From CAYQDB01 sp964416195 (GTDB lineage Bacteria > Zixibacteria > MSB-5A5 > GN15 > FEB-12): a DNA stretch of 64,000 nucleotides. The notes under the pieces were generated by a model that saw nothing but the letters and a program-made list of their open reading frames with translations, was not told the origin of the DNA and did not search any database. The stretch lies in NCBI GenBank assembly GCA_964416195.1, contig CAYQDB010000003.1:139798-203797 (forward strand). Direction: 5' to 3'. The first letter of the stretch is position 1; the number at the start of each line of letters is the position of its first letter. The position numbers and the translations under genes were made by a program. Below, in pieces: positions 29,101 to 37,315 of this stretch.

Positions 29101-29835
29101 CGGGACTTGATGCAATTGTTCGGCTACTGGGCTCGAACCTTCGACGATGCCATGCTCCTGTATCCGGGCTGGGTTGGTCCAATTGTGTCTTCTGAAGCAA
29201 AGGCCACGTTGATTGCTCAAGACAATATGGCGCCATCGCGGAGGTGGATGTCAATTTATGGTTCCAATATAACCCTCGATGGCAAACCACTGAAAAACGG
29301 CGCTACCATCGACGCCTATTCCGAAGGGGGTGTTCATTGTGGAAGCGGTCACTACGCCGATGGTATCTTGAAGTTCACTCCGGTATACGGGAGCGACGAT
29401 ATCGTCAAGACGACCGCCAACTATCCAAAAGATGGCGACCCTGTTACACTTTATGTGAACGACACAAGGGTGTATCCTGATATTGAGTGGGCGGGCCATG
29501 GCAGCCGGGTGAATGTCGACCACTTATTCAGTAGCACGTCGACAGCAATCCTGCCCGACAGTTATAAGCTGTCACAGAACTATCCTAACCCGTTTAACCC
29601 GAGCACCGAGATCTCTTTCAGTCTTCCGGTAGCAGGCCAGGTGAAGCTGGAGATTTACAATGTCCTCGGCCAGAGGGTTACCACGCTGGCAGATGGGCTT
29701 TTTGAGGCCGGTGAGCACGTTGTCCTCTGGGATGGTAAGGATATCAGTGGTAGCGCTGTTTCCAGCGGTATCTATCTGTATCGCCTGCAGGCAGGAGAGT
29801 TCACAGAAACGAAGAAAATGATGCTACTAAAATAA
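26110..29835 (+). CDS. Large secreted protein with type IX (Por) C-terminal sorting domain
   Basis: About 1241 aa from ATG 26110 (ribosome site AAGGAG); an in-frame ATG at 26050 lacks support. Signal peptide about 1-25 (RFLLFFVFSLAITAG). The last 90 residues are a type A sorting domain: SQNYPNPFNPSTEISF, LEIYNVLGQRVTTL and SSGIYLYRLQAGEFTETKKM, which sends cargo through the type IX system. The middle has two GWNL(I/V)S modules (about 28684 and 28951) and two related beta modules (about 28360-28640 and 29245-29530). A 15-residue near-repeat around WYEGDGV occurs twice at 27569-27640. No catalytic motif was recognised; likely a surface or structural protein. Confidence 0.9.
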   Translation: MAKKATIRFLLFFVFSLAITAGSFGRTQLDRESTKTPEGSLTAGPPAHCVAGHRVGKISLGVNNNGTIGTGFWGVEWYLQPRDYFTGEYVPSCEYPKGSNTTYLYEGALWIGAVVGQDTLVSVGADGWQAVQEMFPDDESSAIIIKRSILDGDPDAVSEEDYIFNYADTFTQGVSNDYFGRPHKPLNIEITQSSYAWSYAYAEDFVLFDLGIKNIGTQTLNDVYMGIYVDGDVYYTGSGTGFQDDVCGFRQTVQMHYGPCVFMDSVNMAWIADNDGDLYTQKPLPNVTATSLLRVPISTPDISFNWWASNGSSALDFGPRMRPTPGDPFRDFGTGGLGTPEGDVNKYYIMRHREIDYDQIYTSIISPSNPVWLYPNQAIAHDLTDGFDTRYLLSFGPFDIAAGQTLPVTFAYVGGEYFHIDPNNLQNLPDNPEQYYANLNFSDLANNARWASWIYDNPGVDTDGDGYAGKFHVCYQDCTMIIDSTIDTTWYEGDGVGYASVDTFWYEGDGVPDFRGAAPPPAPKFWLEPKVGALHVRWNGLASETTPDLFWHKVDFEGYRVYLAQNCFAPSFSMVASYDLEDYYKYTFNQWSGQFELRNNPFTLEELRCLYGSGPDPCYDTTFDPNLYTSSNPFIHPIFPDSIFYFKPVALNPELCVTTPICKIYPDAEYPSTLDPNHAQPGELTDDGYFKYFEYEMTIENLLPEVLYYVNVTAFDFGNVLANVSPLETSVTEGPQSAYPLSQSVIIPTNEWINVYCAHPQLNNVPLAAGDIITAYDPDSVLCGIDTVRADGSFGFMPIYRDDPYSNIDEGAEPGDTITFEINGEEAFPEPPVIWTASADEFEVCTFATEYCVLIYLHEGWNLISWNVAYSDDIWPIVAQLGRCDCLDFILSFDREALTYDPHLPQFSTLDSVDYYHGYWFKLNREAPWPIEICGAKISELEYIPIYQGWNLVSYWPDRTLPVEEGFESILNYLEVALGYDYGGLTWIPGDTLFNTLRDLMQLFGYWARTFDDAMLLYPGWVGPIVSSEAKATLIAQDNMAPSRRWMSIYGSNITLDGKPLKNGATIDAYSEGGVHCGSGHYADGILKFTPVYGSDDIVKTTANYPKDGDPVTLYVNDTRVYPDIEWAGHGSRVNVDHLFSSTSTAILPDSYKLSQNYPNPFNPSTEISFSLPVAGQVKLEIYNVLGQRVTTLADGLFEAGEHVVLWDGKDISGSAVSSGIYLYRLQAGEFTETKKMMLLK

Positions 29836-29869
29836 GCAGATCGGAAGTTTGGATAGTCGTCTAACAGAA

Positions 29870-29902
29870 CCGGCCTCCCTTCACTAATGCAAGGGGGGCC
29901 GG
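29870..29902. terminator. Hairpin after the type IX cargo gene
   Basis: Twelve-base arms CCGGCCTCCCTT and AAGGGGGGCCGG with one T-G wobble and a nine-base loop. No T-tract follows, so it is either a poor intrinsic terminator or an mRNA 3'-end stabiliser. Confidence 0.5.
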
Positions 29903-29925
29903 AGTGGTTCGGGGCAGGAAAATAA

Positions 29926-29953
29926 TTGACAATATCCGTCTTCGCTATACATT
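29926..29953 (+). promoter_or_regulatory. Probable promoter for the secreted-protein fragment and dockerin gene
   Basis: Perfect -35 TTGACA (29926-29931), 16-base spacer and -10 TACATT (29948-29953, four of six). It precedes the gene at 30043 by about 90 bases. Confidence 0.6.
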
Positions 29954-30042
29954 GCGAGTAGAGGACTCTACTAATCTGTGTACTTCGGTCACAATCGGGC
30001 TCGTGCTCGCGCCGTATGCACCAGGAACAAGGAGTATTAGAT

Positions 30043-30258
30043 ATGAGAATCAAGTACCTGTATACGCTTGTGATTTTGCTGGCCCTGGCTTCGGTACCTG
30101 TTCAGGTGCAAATACCGGATCCGGGCACAGGGGATACCGTTGAGCTGGTACTGACGGTAGGTCCGGACGCCAATGCCGGCCAGATGCAGGTACAAGTTTA
30201 TCGTACAGTGTATAGTAAAGAGTATGCTAAACGCTCAACCATTCATGTCAACTGTTGA
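30043..30258 (+). pseudogene. Truncated secreted protein (5' fragment)
   Basis: 71 aa with its own ribosome site (AAGGAG) and a good signal peptide (about 1-20, KYLYTLVILLALASVPV). The mature start, IPDPGTGDTVELVLTVGP, reads like the opening of a much longer FCB-type secreted protein. After about residue 50 the text loses this character and stops 22 bases before the next gene's ATG. The simplest reading is the 5' end of a gene whose remainder was deleted. A genuine short secreted peptide is possible. Confidence 0.5.
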
Positions 30259-30280
30259 CCAAGTCAAGAAGGAGCACAAA

Positions 30281-32383
30281 ATGAAACGCATCTCATTTTT
30301 ACTTGTATTCACGGCGCTGATGTTTTTTTCATCTGGGCTTGCCCATGGCGCTACCGAGATTGTGTTGGACAACGTAACCGGGCTCTGGGCGACCGACACG
30401 GTCGAAATTGATGTGCCCGTCGGATGCACCTTCAGACTAACCTATACGCCTGGCAATGGCACAGTCTTGTTGGCTTTTACCAACGGTTTCCAGGTCTATA
30501 CGAAACTGAGTGACGCTAATCCCACTACCCCTGGTTACTTTGATGCGCCGGTTCTTGACACTCTTCCAATAGGGCCGAGTGGCTGGTTCTACCACAGCGT
30601 CTACAATCCGGGTGGTCACTTTGATGACTTAATGTTTCAACAATTCAGCCTCGACGGTCTGGGCCGAGACACCACTACTGTCTCTGCTGTTTGGACGACG
30701 GGGAATGCACCCGGTTTTGCAGACGGCTACAGTGAGCAGGTCTGGTACATCGCAACAGAGGCCCATACCAATGGGGATACTCTGTGTATTGACTCCTCGT
30801 TCTTCCCTCCGGGTGGCGCCTGGCTATGGTCGCTCTCAGCAGGTACTCCGCCTACTCTATCCCCAGATTGGTATGGCCCCCATTGCTTCCACGTCTATGA
30901 CCCGACTGCTCCACCTCCTAATGATCCGCCGGAGCTCTCACCGATTGGCCCGCAGGAAGTGACTGAAAGCCTATTGCTGAACTTTGACGTCATCGCCACT
31001 GATCCTGATGGCACAACACCACTACTGTCGACATCAACGCTTCCCGGAACAGCTACGTTTACTGACAACGGAGGCGGGATGGGAACTTTCAACTGGATAC
31101 CGGGCTTCTTTGACGCCGGCATCTACCGGATTACGTTCTATGCCACAGATGAAATCGATCCCGCTTTGATCGACTCCGAGCAGGTTGAGATAACGGTCAT
31201 TGACAGCAACCGGATCCCGGTTGTAGTGATTCCGTCCGGACAGGATCAGGATGTCAACGAAGGCGAGATGCTTGTGTTTACTGCGCTTGCCACGGATTCG
31301 GATTCGACCACTCCTCTTCTCGAAGCTCATCTCTATGGCGAGGATACACTGGCGACGAATATGGTTTTCGTCGATTCCCTTAATGGCGTTGGAGTACTGA
31401 CCTTTAGCCCGGATTTCACTCAGGGGGATGACGATCCCACACTTTACGTTGTTGCTTTTCGCGCCACTGATGAGACTGACCCTAGCTTATCTGTGGAATC
31501 AGCGCCATACACACTGCAAGTGTACAACGTGAACCAGGCGCCGGTAGTTGATCCCATTAATGACTTCCCTATCTGTGAGGGGGACTCGGTCGAGGTACCT
31601 GCTAACGCGCAAGACCCTGACGGCGACATGCTCACCATGTGGGTAGAGCCACTGGTGCCCAATATGGATTTCAACGATTTAGGCAACGGTTCGGGACTGC
31701 TGAAGTTTGCGCCTGTCCCGGGCCAGGCTGGAGACTACCCGACCACGCTGTTTGCCAGCGATGGGAAAGATACAAGTTCGGTGGCGTTTGTTATCACGGT
31801 TGTGGACTGTTCAGGCATCGACGAAGGCCAAGCCGTGATAAGGCCAGACTTCATGTATGCCTTTTACCAGTATGCTATAACACCCATGATGGACACAACT
31901 TACCTGGGCAACTTCATGGGTGGACACAGCGTAGAGTATATCGATCTTGCCAGCGTGCGCGTCAACACGACGATCGCAATAACTTCGGCGAATGTACTCG
32001 ACTCGTTCCCGGGGTTCAGCGGTAAGGTACTTGAGATCATATCGCCGATTACCCCCTTCCTCGAGGGATATGGCGCCTTCTATGACACCTCGGTCCACGA
32101 GTTTACAGTCACAGGCCTATTTGACGATGGGGCCGTGTTCACTGCCACCGGGGAGGTAGTGTTGAGAGGTCATCTGTCCGGTGATGTCAATCTCGACGGT
32201 CATGTCGATATTGGTGATCTTACTTACCTGGTCAGCTACCTATTCCGCGGGGGGGAAGAACCAGCGATCATGAATTTGGGCGATGTGGATGGTAACTGTG
32301 ACGTGAACGTGGCTGATATTACATTCCTTGTCAGGTACCTTCACCATGGTGGCCCTCGGCCGCATTGCGATTGCAGGAGGTAG
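30281..32383 (+). CDS. Secreted multi-domain Ig/cadherin-like protein with C-terminal dockerin repeats
   Basis: 701 aa from ATG 30281 with ribosome site AGAAGGAG; the frame extends upstream without a good start. Signal peptide about 1-23. About 200 N-terminal residues of unknown fold are followed by three Ig/cadherin-like repeats. Their boundaries include PPELSPIGPQEVTE, NRIPVVVIPSGQDQDVNEGE and NQAPVVDPINDFPICEGD, each with ATDPDGT-type calcium-binding turns. The end has two dockerin-type loops: GDVNLDGHVDIGDLTYLVSY and GDVDGNCDVNVADITFLVRY. No cohesin gene is in the window. Probably extracellular or surface attached, with unknown ligand. Confidence 0.88.
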   Translation: MKRISFLLVFTALMFFSSGLAHGATEIVLDNVTGLWATDTVEIDVPVGCTFRLTYTPGNGTVLLAFTNGFQVYTKLSDANPTTPGYFDAPVLDTLPIGPSGWFYHSVYNPGGHFDDLMFQQFSLDGLGRDTTTVSAVWTTGNAPGFADGYSEQVWYIATEAHTNGDTLCIDSSFFPPGGAWLWSLSAGTPPTLSPDWYGPHCFHVYDPTAPPPNDPPELSPIGPQEVTESLLLNFDVIATDPDGTTPLLSTSTLPGTATFTDNGGGMGTFNWIPGFFDAGIYRITFYATDEIDPALIDSEQVEITVIDSNRIPVVVIPSGQDQDVNEGEMLVFTALATDSDSTTPLLEAHLYGEDTLATNMVFVDSLNGVGVLTFSPDFTQGDDDPTLYVVAFRATDETDPSLSVESAPYTLQVYNVNQAPVVDPINDFPICEGDSVEVPANAQDPDGDMLTMWVEPLVPNMDFNDLGNGSGLLKFAPVPGQAGDYPTTLFASDGKDTSSVAFVITVVDCSGIDEGQAVIRPDFMYAFYQYAITPMMDTTYLGNFMGGHSVEYIDLASVRVNTTIAITSANVLDSFPGFSGKVLEIISPITPFLEGYGAFYDTSVHEFTVTGLFDDGAVFTATGEVVLRGHLSGDVNLDGHVDIGDLTYLVSYLFRGGEEPAIMNLGDVDGNCDVNVADITFLVRYLHHGGPRPHCDCRR

Positions 32384-32435
32384 GCCAGTTACTCAGGAAC
32401 AGAAAAAGCCGACACCTGATTGGTGTCCGTTAGAT

Positions 32436-32471
32436 AACGAAAAAAGCGGCGTGAAGCCGTCTTTTTTCGTT
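32436..32471. terminator. Bidirectional intrinsic terminator
   Basis: Long stem AACGAAAAAAGCGGC against GCCGTCTTTTTTCGTT around the loop GTGAA. The A-tract and T-tract on the two sides let it work for both the dockerin gene (+) and the symporter gene (-) that converge here. A second small hairpin, GACACC/GGTGTC, lies at 32411-32427. Confidence 0.85.
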
Positions 32472-32564
32472 ATTGATGGGGATCATGTCAGCCTGAAAGC
32501 CCTTTTACTACACTGGATAAGAGTTTACAAACGATTAAACTACTGCTTTGCTCGTTCTGGTGTG

Positions 32565-33785
32565 TCAGGAGCCCCTCATCTCAGTGGTCTCGGAAATCAC
32601 CGCTGCGCCTATGGAGTCACCCCACACATTTACGGTTGTCCGGCATCGATCTAAGAACCAGTCAATCGCCCAGAGGAGACCGATACCTTCAAGGGGGAGG
32701 CCAACCGCCGCCAGCACGATAACCATCATTACCAGGCCGGCCTCCGGTATTCCCGCCGCTCCTATCGAGACTAATGTCGCCGTTAAGAAGATCACCACCT
32801 GCTGGCCTATCGTTAGCTCGATCCCGAAAACCTGCGCGATAAACAAAGCCGCAACGGCCTCGTACAGGGCGGTGCCATCCATGTTGATGGTTGCTCCTAA
32901 CGGCAGAACAAACGCCGCCGCCCGGCTGTTGATCTTGTTTTTCTCTTCTACGCATTCAATTGTGATCGGCAGCGTTGCCGACGACGAAGCAGTGGTGCCC
33001 GCGGTGGCCAGCGCCTGACCCATGTTCACAAAGTAGGGGAAGGGTTTTCTGTGACCGAAAAACCTCAGGATTAGCGGTAGTGTGATCAAAGCATGAATGA
33101 GTAAGCCGGATATAACAGTTATGGCATATAAGCCTAAACCAGCCACCAGCTCAGCCAGTGAATCTCGTTTATCGGCTACAATCGCGCCGATCAATGCAAA
33201 AATTCCCACCGGCGCAAAACAGATAATCAGGTGGACGATTTTCATGATGGCCGCGTTCAACCCGACAAAGAAGTCAATAACCGGTTTCCCTTTGTCCCCG
33301 ATCGCCGTCAGCACCCCGCCGAAAAGAAGTGAAAAGACAATTAGGGGAAGGACCCTCCCATCCGCTGCTGCCTTGAAGATATTATCCGGAACCAGGCCGA
33401 CTACCACGTCAACGAAGGTCTTTTGTCCGCTCTCGGCTACCTTCTCCGGAACGTAGGCATCGAAAGCTTCCACTCCGGAACCGGGTTGGATAATGTTTAC
33501 CAGAATGATTCCGACCAGTACCGAAAAGCCCGTAGTGGCCAGATAGTACAGCATGGTCTTAAGCGCAGTTCCGCCTAACTTGCGCATGTCACCTAAAGAG
33601 GTCACGCCGACAATTATCGAGGCAACGATCAGTGGTATGACAACCATCTTCAGAGCGTTGAGAAAAATCGTACCGATGAACCGTATCTTAAGCAGGACGT
33701 CGCCCAGATAGTACCCACCGAGAACACCGAGGACAGCTCCCGCTATCATTCCCGCCAGGATGATGTTGCCGGTTCTTCTTTGCAT
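32565..33785 (-). CDS. Dicarboxylate/amino acid:cation symporter (DAACS family)
   Basis: Inner-membrane sodium- or proton-driven importer of glutamate, aspartate or C4-dicarboxylates. It has 406 aa with about eight hydrophobic helices plus re-entrant loops. The family signatures are clear: the serine-rich loop TAGTTASSSATLPITIECVEE and the motif LPLGATINMDGTALYEAVAAL, which binds substrate and sodium. The end IDWFLDRCRTTVNVWGDS is also typical. The substrate cannot be fixed without modelling. It faces the terminator shared with the dockerin gene. Confidence 0.94.
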   Translation of the reverse strand: MQRRTGNIILAGMIAGAVLGVLGGYYLGDVLLKIRFIGTIFLNALKMVVIPLIVASIIVGVTSLGDMRKLGGTALKTMLYYLATTGFSVLVGIILVNIIQPGSGVEAFDAYVPEKVAESGQKTFVDVVVGLVPDNIFKAAADGRVLPLIVFSLLFGGVLTAIGDKGKPVIDFFVGLNAAIMKIVHLIICFAPVGIFALIGAIVADKRDSLAELVAGLGLYAITVISGLLIHALITLPLILRFFGHRKPFPYFVNMGQALATAGTTASSSATLPITIECVEEKNKINSRAAAFVLPLGATINMDGTALYEAVAALFIAQVFGIELTIGQQVVIFLTATLVSIGAAGIPEAGLVMMVIVLAAVGLPLEGIGLLWAIDWFLDRCRTTVNVWGDSIGAAVISETTEMRGS

Positions 33786-33948
33786 ACTCTTATTAATAAT
33801 AACTGGCTAACACTTCCTGTCAGTATACAAAGGAGGCCTAGCTGTTACAACCATAAAACAGTTCGGCAGGATTCGTTCTTGAATGAAGTTCTACCTGCTC
33901 TGGGTGGCACTGTTAAACGAGTTTGGGAGTGTCACTTAAAGTAAATCA

Positions 33949-34026
33949 GTACCCCACCTAACAGGTGGGTTTAGGTTTGATCGACAAGCATCTGATTTGT
34001 GAAAACCCACCCGATGGGTGGGGTAC
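33949..34026. repeat. Large inverted repeat between two transporter genes
   Basis: Arms of about 24 bases: GTACCCCACCTAACAGGTGG onward (33949-33972) and its near-complement ending GATGGGTGGGGTAC (34003-34026), with 30 bases between. Each arm is itself a small hairpin, so the element can fold as a cruciform-like double structure. Confidence 0.7.
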
Positions 34027-34096
34027 AGTGGTTAAACTCGTTTGGGAGAGGTTACGGAGCGTTAATATAGATTTCTAACTGAGTAATAGCACATTT

Positions 34097-34158
34097 GTAG
34101 GGCAGGTCTGTCTCAGACCTGCCAACTTGCGGCAGGAGCGCAAGGGCTCCTGCCCTAC
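34097..34158. repeat. Double-hairpin repeat, best copy
   Basis: A 62-base element that starts GTAGGGCAGG and ends CCTGCCCTAC, so the ends also pair. Inside are two hairpins: GGCAGGTCTG/CAGACCTGCC and GGCAGGAGCG.../GGGCTCCTGCC, joined by AACTTGC. It abuts the 3' end of the minus-strand symporter gene and could end its transcript. Confidence 0.75.
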
Positions 34159-34160
34159 AA

Positions 34161-36047
34161 CTACGACTTGTCATATCTGTTTTCGTCAGCAGTGGACGAG
34201 CCAAAGGCCTCACGCCACCAGAGCGGTAGGATCCCCGCTGCAACTGCAACGCAAATCAATGGCCAGACAAGCGATTGATCGGGTGTCCTGATCAGAAGCT
34301 TACCGACCCCAACAAGCATGAGGAATAACGAAAGTGATACCAACAGGGTTGTCCTGACGGCTCTTAGAAGCCTTCTTGTCGGCAGGCTTGGGTCATCACC
34401 AACCAGACTTGCCGTTTCTCTCCAGAAGCCCAACGGTTGGACTCTTGTGTAAAACTGCTTGAGGACAGAACGATCGGTCTTCGGCGTGGACAGTGTAACC
34501 GAGACGACCACACTCGTCGAGACAAGAGCCATCATTGAAAGACGCAGCCATTCCTGGTCGGTGACAACCAGCAGAATTGGAGCCATAATGAGTGAGATCG
34601 CCATAGCAGCCACTTCCGAGAAGAGATTGATACGTTCCCATAACCAGCGCATTACCAACACCGAGCCGACACCGGCTCCGAAAAGCAGAGAGATGAACCA
34701 GGCGGTCTGAATAGAGCCAAGGTTAGCCATGATTATAAAAGCGATGACCAGAACGATCAGGTTCGACAAGCGCGCCGAAAGAACGAGCTCGAACCCCCTC
34801 GGTTTCCGCTTAAGCCATTGCTGGCATATAAGGCGCTGGTAGATGTCGTTGCTCCAGTAACTGGCGCCCCAATTCAGGTGAGTGTCGATGGTCGAGGCTA
34901 ACGCCGCCAGCAGACCGGTCAACATTAAGCCGCGAACACCAACCGGCAAAAGGTCGTCAATGCCCGTCACAAAGAGGATCTCTCTGCCTGCAGCAAACTG
35001 GTCACCACCGACGGCTTCGGGCGGAAAGGGATAGAGAACAAGCAGACCAACCCCGATAACCAGCCAGATCAAACTACGCGCCAGTATCTGCACCCATGCG
35101 AAAACAATGCCCGCGATTCGCGCTCCACGGTCAGTTGCACATGCCATCGACCGTTGTGCCAGATATCCGGTCCCGTCACTGTTCATTTGGAAAAACCACT
35201 GCAACCCAATAATGACCAGAAACGGCGCAAGTACTCCTCCGCCGCTTGGCACAAACGACAGCAGTTTCCCGGCTGTGGCTACACCATAAATATCGACGAC
35301 ACGCTCGGCCAGAGCACCCAGGCCGCCGACCTGCTTGACTACTACTACGGCATATACAAGCGTGCCCACCATTGCCAGCGTGAACTGCATCACGTCGGTT
35401 GCAACCACACTGCGGAGTCCACCCGTGGTGGAGTAGAGGGCGGTGAAACCCACGATAACAACGATGCTGATGACATTGTTGGCGGTAGCTATGGCGGGGT
35501 CGAGGCCGGTGACGTTGGATGCCAGCGACAGCCCGAATCCTTGCGTAACTTGCAATATCGTATTGTAGAATCCGGTCGGCAGCCATTCATGCCATGGTAG
35601 AAAAACCTCTGCGATACGGATTGCCGCCACCAGGACCATCGCCATCACCACGCAGTTAATGACCGTCCCATAGTAGACAGCTTTGAGCACGCGCAGGGCC
35701 AGCACTCCCCTGCCGCTGTACCGTGTCTCGGCCAGCTCAGCAGATGTCAATACACCAGCCCGTCGCCAGCAGGCTGCAAAGACAAAAGCCATCAGCAGGA
35801 AGGCAATGCCATAGATCCACAGACGCCATAGCAGGAAGATGCCACCGGTAGCAATCAGGCCCGTTACCAGCAAAGGGGTGTCGGCTGCGAACTGCGTGGC
35901 CGCCATGCTCAGTCCCGCCTGCCACCCCTTGATAGACCGGCCGGCCAGAAAATACTCCTGCAAGTTGCGGGAGGCTTTCCTTTGTGCCCGAAATCCCGAG
36001 GAGACAGCATACACAACGAAGGCTGCGACTATCAACAAGTCGAGCAT
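34161..36047 (-). CDS. Sodium:solute symporter (SSS family)
   Basis: 628 aa with about 13-15 hydrophobic helices, of the SSS/SLC5 (PutP-like) fold. Motifs near the start include EYFLAGRSIKGWQAGLSMAA and TQFAADTPLLVTGL; later GLLAALASTIDTHLNWGAS gives the sodium-site helix. Length is near the long end of the family. The residues ADTPL differ from the proline and glucose porters, so the substrate is open. It is separated from the DAACS symporter by a repeat-filled gap, so separate transcription is likely. Confidence 0.93.
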   Translation of the reverse strand: MLDLLIVAAFVVYAVSSGFRAQRKASRNLQEYFLAGRSIKGWQAGLSMAATQFAADTPLLVTGLIATGGIFLLWRLWIYGIAFLLMAFVFAACWRRAGVLTSAELAETRYSGRGVLALRVLKAVYYGTVINCVVMAMVLVAAIRIAEVFLPWHEWLPTGFYNTILQVTQGFGLSLASNVTGLDPAIATANNVISIVVIVGFTALYSTTGGLRSVVATDVMQFTLAMVGTLVYAVVVVKQVGGLGALAERVVDIYGVATAGKLLSFVPSGGGVLAPFLVIIGLQWFFQMNSDGTGYLAQRSMACATDRGARIAGIVFAWVQILARSLIWLVIGVGLLVLYPFPPEAVGGDQFAAGREILFVTGIDDLLPVGVRGLMLTGLLAALASTIDTHLNWGASYWSNDIYQRLICQQWLKRKPRGFELVLSARLSNLIVLVIAFIIMANLGSIQTAWFISLLFGAGVGSVLVMRWLWERINLFSEVAAMAISLIMAPILLVVTDQEWLRLSMMALVSTSVVVSVTLSTPKTDRSVLKQFYTRVQPLGFWRETASLVGDDPSLPTRRLLRAVRTTLLVSLSLFLMLVGVGKLLIRTPDQSLVWPLICVAVAAGILPLWWREAFGSSTADENRYDKS

Positions 36048-36533
36048 ATATTTCTAAATATCCAACTCCTCTGAATAGTGCAAACTAAAAATACAATTTG
36101 ATGGATTTCAAGGTAACCCTCCCCTTGCGGACCAATGAGGTATCGGGCAAACTGCTTTTCAACATATGCTATCAGCTATGCTGGGTTTGTCAATGATGCC
36201 TACGACCAAGCCCGACAGCCTCACACGGGATACGCATAGACTATCTTGTGAGGCATCAGTTCCAATTGACGTTTTAACGATAAGTGGATGGTTGTAAACA
36301 TCGCATGTTCAAAACAGCCGCAAACAACATGAAGTGCAACTTGCAGTGACATGGTGCAACCGATGTCGCAACAGCATGTTATGTGCGCTGCTTGTGGATT
36401 GTAATAACCGTCGGATCGTGCTCTTAAATGATAGGTTCGGCCTGCACGCGGGGAAAAAACTTGCAGGCAGGGCAGGGAAGGGTTACTATGGCCCCGGAAG
36501 AAAAAGTCAGGTTTCTCTGAGAGGTATGTTGAA
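36048..36533. other. 486-base non-coding region before the envelope export operon
   Basis: No supportable gene on either strand; short open frames here lack starts and family character. The gap separates two divergent transcripts, so it should hold both promoters. No clean -35/-10 pair was found. The ribosome site of the operon's first gene is AGAGG at about 36520. Confidence 0.5.
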
Positions 36534-37304
36534 ATGAACCGTTTGGTAGGCTGCGTAACGGCGCTTCTACTGATAACTTTGGCCACCGGAAACACGACCG
36601 CGGACGACACCACTACCAACATCGATGTTAGGAAGGTCATCAAGGATATTGACCAGTTGTACCGCAGCACGTCAAGTTACTCCGAAATCGAAATGGAGAT
36701 TGTGACCCCCCACTGGCAACGAACCCTGACCATGAAGTGCTGGACGCAGGGCATGGACAAAACCTTCCTGCGCATTACGGCCCCTCAGAAGGAGAACGGG
36801 GTGGCTACGCTTCGTATCGAAAACGAGATGTGGAACTACTTACCCAAAACCAACAAAGTGATTAAAGTGCCACCCTCCATGATGATGAGCTCCTGGATGG
36901 GTTCCGATTTCACCAACGATGATCTGGTCAAGGAGTTCTCCCTCTTTGAGGATTTCACCTATGAACTGATAACAGTTGACAGCGCCAAGGAGGATCTCGT
37001 CTATGTCAACTGTATCCCCCAGGAGGATTTGCCGATTGTCTGGGGGAACATCGTGATAGCAGCTCGCAAGAGCGATCATCTTCCGATCTGGCAGAAGTAC
37101 TACGATGAAAAAGGTAAGCTGATGCGTGTCCTGCGTTACCGGGACATAAGAACCTTCGGCAAGCGCACACTACCCGCCGAGATGGAGATGGTTCCACAAA
37201 CCAAAGAAGGGCACAAAACAGTCGTTCGCTACTTACAACTCAACTTTGATGCCAAAGTTGATGACCATGTCTTCTCCTTAAGAAACCTCCGCTCGCCGAA
37301 ATAG
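36534..37304 (+). CDS. Outer-membrane lipoprotein-sorting (LolA-like) protein
   Basis: 256 aa with a signal peptide (about 1-24, ending NTTAD). The body matches the LolA-like family often labelled outer membrane lipoprotein-sorting protein: SYSEIEMEIVTPHWQRTLTM, the segment MWNYLPKTNKVIKVPPSMMM, and SWMGSDFTNDDLVKE. It should be a periplasmic carrier for a lipid or lipid-modified cargo. It differs from the lolA next to ftsK, so the cell has two such carriers. It is first in a five-gene operon with FtsX-type permeases, an ATPase and a beta-barrel. Confidence 0.9.
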   Translation: MNRLVGCVTALLLITLATGNTTADDTTTNIDVRKVIKDIDQLYRSTSSYSEIEMEIVTPHWQRTLTMKCWTQGMDKTFLRITAPQKENGVATLRIENEMWNYLPKTNKVIKVPPSMMMSSWMGSDFTNDDLVKEFSLFEDFTYELITVDSAKEDLVYVNCIPQEDLPIVWGNIVIAARKSDHLPIWQKYYDEKGKLMRVLRYRDIRTFGKRTLPAEMEMVPQTKEGHKTVVRYLQLNFDAKVDDHVFSLRNLRSPK

Positions 37305-37315
37305 GAGCACAAGGG

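Larger units (their letters stand above)
33786..34160. other. 375-base intergenic nest of repeats
   Basis: No coding sequence. Holds two AAACGAGTTTGGG-type boxes (33915-33928 and 34034-34047), a large inverted repeat (33949-34026) and a double-hairpin element (34097-34158). The promoter of the symporter on the minus strand should also lie in the first part but was not identified. Confidence 0.65.

Noticed and set aside
32548..33018. 156-codon plus-strand frame within the DAACS symporter
   Set aside because: Low-complexity Ala/Ile/Pro translation typical of the antisense of membrane helices.
36221..36670. 149-codon minus-strand frame before the export operon
   Set aside because: It runs into the antisense of the LolA-like gene and has no recognisable domains.
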